Part shown: in pieces, positions 7,085 through 10,123 of the stretch
How positions within the stretch are numbered: position 1 is the first letter of the stretch
How the letters are laid out: each line of letters begins with the position of its first letter
From: Comamonadaceae bacterium
GTDB taxonomy: Bacteria > Pseudomonadota > Gammaproteobacteria > Burkholderiales > Burkholderiaceae_C
DNA: 10,123 nucleotides
Direction: 5' to 3'
Assembly (NCBI GenBank): GCA_947458345.1
Contig: CANHBU010000038.1
Span: forward strand, 1-10,123
Notes under the pieces: model-generated
Databases searched by the model: none
What the model saw: the letters and a program-made list of their open reading frames with translations, nothing else
Told to the model about the DNA's origin: nothing
Program-made: the position numbers and the translations under genes

Positions 7085-7123
7085 GTTTGGGCAAGGGCTC
7101 TGCAGCAGAGCCCTTGCCCAAAC
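7085..7123. repeat. Perfect 19-bp inverted repeat with 1-nt centre
   Basis: GTTTGGGCAAGGGCTCTGC (7085-7103) is followed by a single A and then its exact reverse complement (7105-7123). The predicted RNA hairpin is very stable in either direction. No T-run follows on the minus strand, so termination downstream of rubrerythrin would be atypical. It could be a dispersed palindromic (REP-like) element, a transcript-stabilising 3' end for rubrerythrin, or a partial terminator that lowers downstream expression. Only one copy is in this window. Confidence 0.85.
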
Positions 7124-7125
7124 CA

Positions 7126-7162
7126 CACACCCCAGGGTGAGGCCTTCAGCACCTGGGGTGTG
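7126..7162. repeat. Second inverted repeat adjacent to the 19-bp palindrome
   Basis: CACACCCCAGG (7126-7136) and CCTGGGGTGTG (7152-7162) form a perfect 11-bp stem with a 15-nt loop. It lies only 2 bp from the 39-bp palindrome and 42 bp past the rubrerythrin stop codon. In the minus-strand message it would fold first, making two hairpins in tandem. No U-run is present. Confidence 0.8.
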
Positions 7163-7204
7163 CAGGCGGCCGCCCGGGAGGGCAGCCGCGCGGTGGTGGC
7201 GCGA

Positions 7205-7627
7205 TCAGTCTTTCAGATCGACCAGAGCCTTGGCGTAGCGGTTGGCGTGCGAGCGCTCGGCCTTGGCCAGCGTCTCAAACCAATCGGCCACTTCGTCATG
7301 ACCTTCCTCGCGGGCGGTCTTGGCCATGCCCGGGTACATGTCGGTGTACTCGTGCGTCTCGCCGGCAACGGCGCTGGCCAGGTTGTCGCGGGTCGCACCG
7401 AAGGGCATGCCGGTGGCCGGATCGCCACACTGCTCGAGCCACTCCAGGTGGCCGTGGGCGTGGCCGGTTTCTCCTTCTGCGGTCGAGCGGAACAGGGCCG
7501 CCACATCGGGCTGGCCTTCCACGTCGGCCTTGTTCGCGAAGTACAGGTAACGGCGGTTGGCCTGAGACTCGCCTGCGAAGGCGGCCTTGAGGTTTTCTTC
7601 CGTCTTGGAGCCTTTGAGAGCTGCCAT
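7205..7627 (-). CDS. Rubrerythrin (diiron domain only)
   Basis: The 140-residue four-helix ferritin-like protein reduces hydrogen peroxide to water at a non-heme diiron site. The ligand set is present in order: Glu20 (AGESQANRRY), Glu53 and His56 (EGETGHAHGH), Glu90 and Glu93 (GETHEY), Glu124 and His127 (AERSHANR). These correspond to the E20/E53/H56/E94/E97/E127/H130 pattern of classical rubrerythrin. There is no C-terminal rubredoxin domain and no CxxC pair, so it must receive electrons from another protein. The neighbouring Fe-S protein is the obvious candidate (inference). The ATG at 7627 is supported by a good AGGAG ribosome site (plus 7634-7638, 6-nt spacing). It is the first gene of the three-gene minus-strand cluster. 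A candidate promoter and an OxyR-like site lie upstream, and two tandem hairpins follow its stop. Confidence 0.95.
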   Translation of the reverse strand: MAALKGSKTEENLKAAFAGESQANRRYLYFANKADVEGQPDVAALFRSTAEGETGHAHGHLEWLEQCGDPATGMPFGATRDNLASAVAGETHEYTDMYPGMAKTAREEGHDEVADWFETLAKAERSHANRYAKALVDLKD

Positions 7628-7703
7628 GGAAATCTCCTGGTTGATGAAATCAGACTAAAAAAGGAACTGCCTGAAGCGCCTTGACAAGCTTCTGACAAAC
7701 CAA

Positions 7704-7734
7704 ACGATAGCGGGAATCCGGTCCAAGCGTCCAA
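7704..7734 (-). promoter_or_regulatory. Candidate sigma70-type promoter for the rubrerythrin cluster
   Basis: On the minus strand TTGGAC (plus 7729-7734) and TATCGT (plus 7704-7709) are separated by 19 bp, a slightly long spacer. Transcription would start near 7698 and give a leader of about 70 nt containing the AGGAG site. The -35 box overlaps the edge of the OxyR-like site, an arrangement typical of activated promoters. The match is moderate only. Confidence 0.35.
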
Positions 7735-7770
7735 TAGCAAGTCTCAATACCCTCAATTAAGGGGCACTAT
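7734..7770. promoter_or_regulatory. Candidate OxyR-type operator upstream of rubrerythrin
   Basis: The OxyR consensus is four tetranucleotides, ATAG-N7-CTAT-N7-ATAG-N7-CTAT. Here ATAG (7734-7737), CAAT (7745-7748), ATTA (7756-7759) and CTAT (7767-7770) fall at exactly that spacing and match 13 of 16 bases. The outer elements are perfect and extend to an inverted CAATAG/CTATTG. Its centre is about 54 bp upstream of the predicted transcription start. Another LysR-type regulator could use a similar site. Confidence 0.4.
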
Positions 7771-8163
7771 TGAACGCTCAGCCGGTAAAGAAAAGTTTAA
7801 TCGATCAAAAAAGGCATCATTTGCATGAAAAAAGCGAGCAGATGGTCGCTTTTTCAAATTTTTTAAAGATTCAAGCGAGGCTCGGCGAGGCAGCCGGACC
7901 CCAATTCCCGAGCGAATCACTGGGGCTGGGAACCGCTCACCTCGAATGATGCAAGCCCAAACTTGGGCCTGGGCACGCTCGCGTCGGCCGCGCCAATCGG
8001 GCAACATGTGGGCCGCCGTGGAGCCCATTTGGCTGTGCTGATGGCCCGCTTCGGGCGTGGCAATGACCTCGGCCACGGCAGCCAAAAAACGATTGAGCCA
8101 GGGCTTGGGCGCGCCTGCCAGGGCGAAAACGCTGCAGCAAGGCAGGTCCTCGGGGCCACCCAA
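7753..8163 (-). CDS. Doubtful hypothetical coding region or gene remnant
   Basis: A minus-strand frame of 136 codons runs from a TTG at 8163 to a stop at 7753. From 8163 to about 7905 the codons show G/C-rich third positions like real genes here (for example AGAPKPWLNRFLAAVAEVIA), and this frame looks more gene-like than the other two. There is no ATG or GTG near the N-terminus, no ribosome site and no recognised family. The last 50 or so codons are AT-rich and run through a predicted terminator and into the rubrerythrin control region. It may be a decayed gene, a short gene ending earlier through a frameshift, or chance. Function is unknown. Confidence 0.2.
   Translation of the reverse strand: MGGPEDLPCCSVFALAGAPKPWLNRFLAAVAEVIATPEAGHQHSQMGSTAAHMLPDWRGRRERAQAQVWACIIRGERFPAPVIRSGIGVRLPRRASLESLKNLKKRPSARFFHANDAFFDRLNFSLPAERSIVPLN
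7829..7854 (-). terminator. Intrinsic terminator, minus-strand direction
   Basis: AAAAAGCGA (7829-7837) and TCGCTTTTT (7846-7854) form a 9-bp stem around an 8-nt loop. In minus-strand RNA the stem ends in a run of six U, as expected for an intrinsic terminator; the A/T-rich arms make it nearly bidirectional. It would end any transcript entering from the valS side and insulate the rubrerythrin promoter about 100 bp downstream. No well-supported gene lies just upstream of it, apart from the doubtful frame at 7753-8163. Confidence 0.6.
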
Positions 8164-8183
8164 GCCGAGCTCGGTCAGGGTGC

Positions 8184-8221
8184 AAAGGTCGGTAGAGCTC
8201 GATAAAGGTCGGCAAAGGTCG
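8184..8221. repeat. AAAGGTCG repeats phased by 10 bp upstream of valS
   Basis: AAAGGTCG occurs at 8184-8191, 8204-8211 and 8214-8221, offsets of 20 and 10 bp, placing the copies on the same face of the helix. They cover the -35 region of the candidate valS promoter. They might be regulator half-sites or a degenerate 10-bp tandem array. Confidence 0.6.
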
Positions 8222-8239
8222 CCAAAAAGGGGCGCTGGC

Positions 8240-8245
8240 TAAAAT
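8240..8245 (+). promoter_or_regulatory. valS: Candidate -10 element for valS
   Basis: TAAAAT matches TATAAT at five of six positions and is preceded by TGGC, close to an extended -10. No good -35 is seen; the phased AAAGGTCG repeats occupy that place. The start codon would follow after a leader of roughly 45 nt. No T-box or attenuator structure is apparent. Confidence 0.35.
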
Positions 8246-8297
8246 CGAAGGTTTTCCCCGCTGCGCACCCTGCGCCCGCAACCGAGCGCCCTCTGCC

Positions 8298-10123
8298 ATG
8301 AATTCCTCCCCCGACACCCGCCCCCAGCAACCTGGCCTGCAATCGCTGGCCAAATCCTTCGAACCGGCGGCGCTGGAGGCGCACTGGGGGCCTGAATGGG
8401 AGAAAAGAGGCTACGGCGCAGCCGGCCATCGCGGCAGCGGGCAGCCCCAGGCCGGACAGGCCTCGTTTTGCATCCAGCTGCCGCCGCCCAATGTGACCGG
8501 CACGCTGCACATGGGCCATGCGTTCAACCAGACCATCATGGACAGCTTGACGCGCTACCACCGCATGCGCGGCCACAACACACTGTGGGTGCCGGGCACC
8601 GACCATGCCGGCATTGCCACGCAGATCGTGGTCGAGCGTCAGTTGCAGGCGCAAGGCATAGGCCGCCATGCCATGGGTCCGACGCCGCAAGAGGCGCGCA
8701 AAAACTTCGTGGCCAAGGTCTGGGAGTGGAAAGAGCAATCGGGCAACACCATCACCGAGCAGATGCGCCGCATGGGCGACAGCGTGGACTGGTCGCGCCA
8801 ATACTTCACCATGGACGACAAGCTCTCGAAGGTGGTGACTGAGACCTTTGTGCAGCTCTACGAGCAGGGCCTGATTTACCGGGGCAAGCGCCTGGTCAAC
8901 TGGGATCCGGTGCTCATGAGTGCGGTGTCTGACCTGGAGGTTGAAGCCACAGAATCCGATGGATTCATGCACTACATCTGCTACCCCTTCGCCGACGGCC
9001 CCCAAACGATCGAAGGCACTGCCCAAAAAGGCATGACGATCGCCACCACGCGGCCCGAAACCATGATGGCCGATGGCGCACTGGCCGTCCACCCCGAAGA
9101 CGAACGCTACAAGCACCTGGTGGGCAAGACGGTCGATCTGCCGCTGTGCAACCGGCAAATTCCCATCATTGCCGACGACTTTGTGGACCGCAACTTCGGC
9201 TCGGGTGTGGTCAAGATCACCGGCGCGCACGACTTCAACGACTACGCCTGCGCCCAGCGCCACGGTCTGCCGCTGATCACCATCTTCACGCTCGATGCCA
9301 AGGTCAACGACAGCGCGCCCGCACCCTACCGCGGGCTCGATCGCTTCGCGGCCCGCAAGGCCGTCAATGCCGATTTGCAGGCCCAGGGGCTGATGCTCGA
9401 GATCAAGCCGCACAAAATGATGCTGCCCCTTTGCGCGCGCACCGGCCAGGTGGTCGAGCCCATGCTGACCGACCAATGGTTTGTGGCGATGAACCAAGTC
9501 AGCCCACAGGACCCAACGGGCAAGAGCATCGCGCAAAAAGCCATCGATGCGGTGCAGTCGGGCCAGGTGCGCTTTGTGCCCGAGAACTGGGTCAACACCT
9601 ACAACCAGTGGATGAACAACATCCAGGACTGGTGCATCTCGCGCCAGCTCTGGTGGGGCCACCAGATCCCGGCCTGGTACGACGAAGACGGCAAGGTGTA
9701 TGTGGCCCGCAGCCTGGCTGACGCCCAAGCGCAGGCGCCGGGCAAGACCCTGCGGCGCGACGACGACGTGCTCGACACCTGGTATTCCAGCGCCCTGGTG
9801 CCCTTTAGCACCATGGGCTGGCCCCAAGCCACCCAAAGCCCTGAGGCGACCAGCGACTACGACCTCTACCTGCCCAGCAGCGTGCTGGTCACCGGCTACG
9901 ACATCATCTTCTTCTGGGTCGCCCGCATGATCATGATGACCACGCACTTCACCGGCCGGGTGCCTTTCAGGGATGTGTACATCCACGGTCTGGTGCGCGA
10001 CGCCCAGGGCAAAAAAATGAGCAAGTCCGAGGGCAATGTGCTCGACCCGGTGGACTTGATCGACGGCATTGCCCTTGCGCCCCTGCTGGACAAACGCAGC
10101 CAAGGCTTGCGCAAACCCGAGAC
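8298..10123 (+). CDS. valS: Valyl-tRNA synthetase, 3' end beyond window
   Basis: This class I aminoacyl-tRNA synthetase charges tRNA-Val and hydrolyses mischarged Thr-tRNA-Val in its CP1 editing domain. The frame is open from ATG 8298 to the window edge (608 codons plus 2 nt; the family is about 950 residues). The N-terminal Rossmann half carries the HIGH motif as HMGH at residues 71-74 in [18 protein letters not shown]. The editing domain has TTRPET at 250-255 and the [16 protein letters not shown] stretch. After the editing domain comes the class signature [10 protein letters not shown] from residue 452, and the KMSKS loop is at 573-577. The anticodon-binding and C-terminal coiled-coil parts are cut off. 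The start ([15 protein letters not shown]) fits the family N-terminus; the ribosome site is weak. It is divergent from the rubrerythrin cluster across about 670 bp. No unusual insertion is seen in the visible part. Confidence 0.97.
   Translation, partial: MNSSPDTRPQQPGLQSLAKSFEPAALEAHWGPEWEKRGYGAAGHRGSGQPQAGQASFCIQLPPPNVTGTLHMGHAFNQTIMDSLTRYHRMRGHNTLWVPGTDHAGIATQIVVERQLQAQGIGRHAMGPTPQEARKNFVAKVWEWKEQSGNTITEQMRRMGDSVDWSRQYFTMDDKLSKVVTETFVQLYEQGLIYRGKRLVNWDPVLMSAVSDLEVEATESDGFMHYICYPFADGPQTIEGTAQKGMTIATTRPETMMADGALAVHPEDERYKHLVGKTVDLPLCNRQIPIIADDFVDRNFGSGVVKITGAHDFNDYACAQRHGLPLITIFTLDAKVNDSAPAPYRGLDRFAARKAVNADLQAQGLMLEIKPHKMMLPLCARTGQVVEPMLTDQWFVAMNQVSPQDPTGKSIAQKAIDAVQSGQVRFVPENWVNTYNQWMNNIQDWCISRQLWWGHQIPAWYDEDGKVYVARSLADAQAQAPGKTLRRDDDVLDTWYSSALVPFSTMGWPQATQSPEATSDYDLYLPSSVLVTGYDIIFFWVARMIMMTTHFTGRVPFRDVYIHGLVRDAQGKKMSKSEGNVLDPVDLIDGIALAPLLDKRSQGLRKPE

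Noticed and set aside
5578..7140. Plus-strand open frame of 520 codons opposite the Fe-S protein gene
   Set aside because: It is the complement of a gene with two cysteine cluster motifs and CCG domains. The plus frame has no recognisable domain and crosses the hairpin region.
7030..7152. Upstream extension of the Fe-S protein to a TTG- or CTG-type start near 7152
   Set aside because: The added residues are encoded by the palindromic hairpin DNA and do not look like protein. MATEGNLQAP at 7029 leads directly into conserved sequence.
7681..7698. TTGACA on the plus strand and two TGACAA copies 11 bp apart
   Set aside because: There is no plus-strand gene downstream within range and no matching -10. 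They lie in the presumed rubrerythrin leader and are probably incidental.
8175..10103. Minus-strand open frame of 642 codons opposite valS
   Set aside because: It is antisense to a valS frame with intact HMGH, TTRPET and KMSKS motifs. Its composition (His, Gly, Ala, Val, Arg rich) is that of a high-GC shadow frame and it matches no family I recognise.

Overview
The window looks like chromosomal DNA of a GC-rich proteobacterium, most likely a betaproteobacterium of the order Burkholderiales. This rests on the strong G/C preference at third codon positions and on the gene set: long-form QueF, XenA-like ene-reductase, and a rubrerythrin/Fe-S/DUF3501 cluster. No sequence search was possible, so the taxonomic call is an inference. 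No rRNA, tRNA, CRISPR, transposase or phage gene was seen.

Left block (1-3568, all minus strand). Transcription runs right to left through yaaA (peroxide-stress protein), a 2-oxoglutarate/Fe(II) prolyl-4-hydroxylase-like dioxygenase, queF (queuosine pathway nitrile reductase) and an unrecognised protein with an ATP-grasp-like motif that leaves the window at base 1. The gaps are 82, 19 and 55 bp, so a single operon is likely. The last gene reads open off the window edge.

Centre (3569-5024). A divergent intergenic region carries a 10-bp tandem repeat whose minus strand is a strong G-quadruplex motif. It is followed by a plus-strand XenA/YqjM-type old yellow enzyme. A 170-bp convergent gap with a short palindrome then follows.

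Right-centre block (5025-7627, minus strand). This is a three-gene cluster: a rubrerythrin lacking its rubredoxin domain, a large 2x[4Fe-4S]/CCG-domain (HdrB/GlpC-like) protein, and a DUF3501 protein. Stem-loops occupy both intergenic gaps, including a perfect 19-bp inverted repeat with a 1-nt centre. Upstream of rubrerythrin is a sequence with OxyR-like tetranucleotide spacing that abuts a candidate promoter. The natural reading is a peroxide-reducing module in which the Fe-S protein, perhaps with DUF3501, supplies electrons to the rubrerythrin. This is the best candidate in the window for a poorly described system.

Right edge (7628-10123). A region of about 670 bp without a secure gene holds the rubrerythrin promoter, a minus-strand intrinsic terminator, a doubtful coding remnant and 10-bp-phased repeats upstream of valS. 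The valS gene (valyl-tRNA synthetase) runs off the right edge just after its KMSKS motif.
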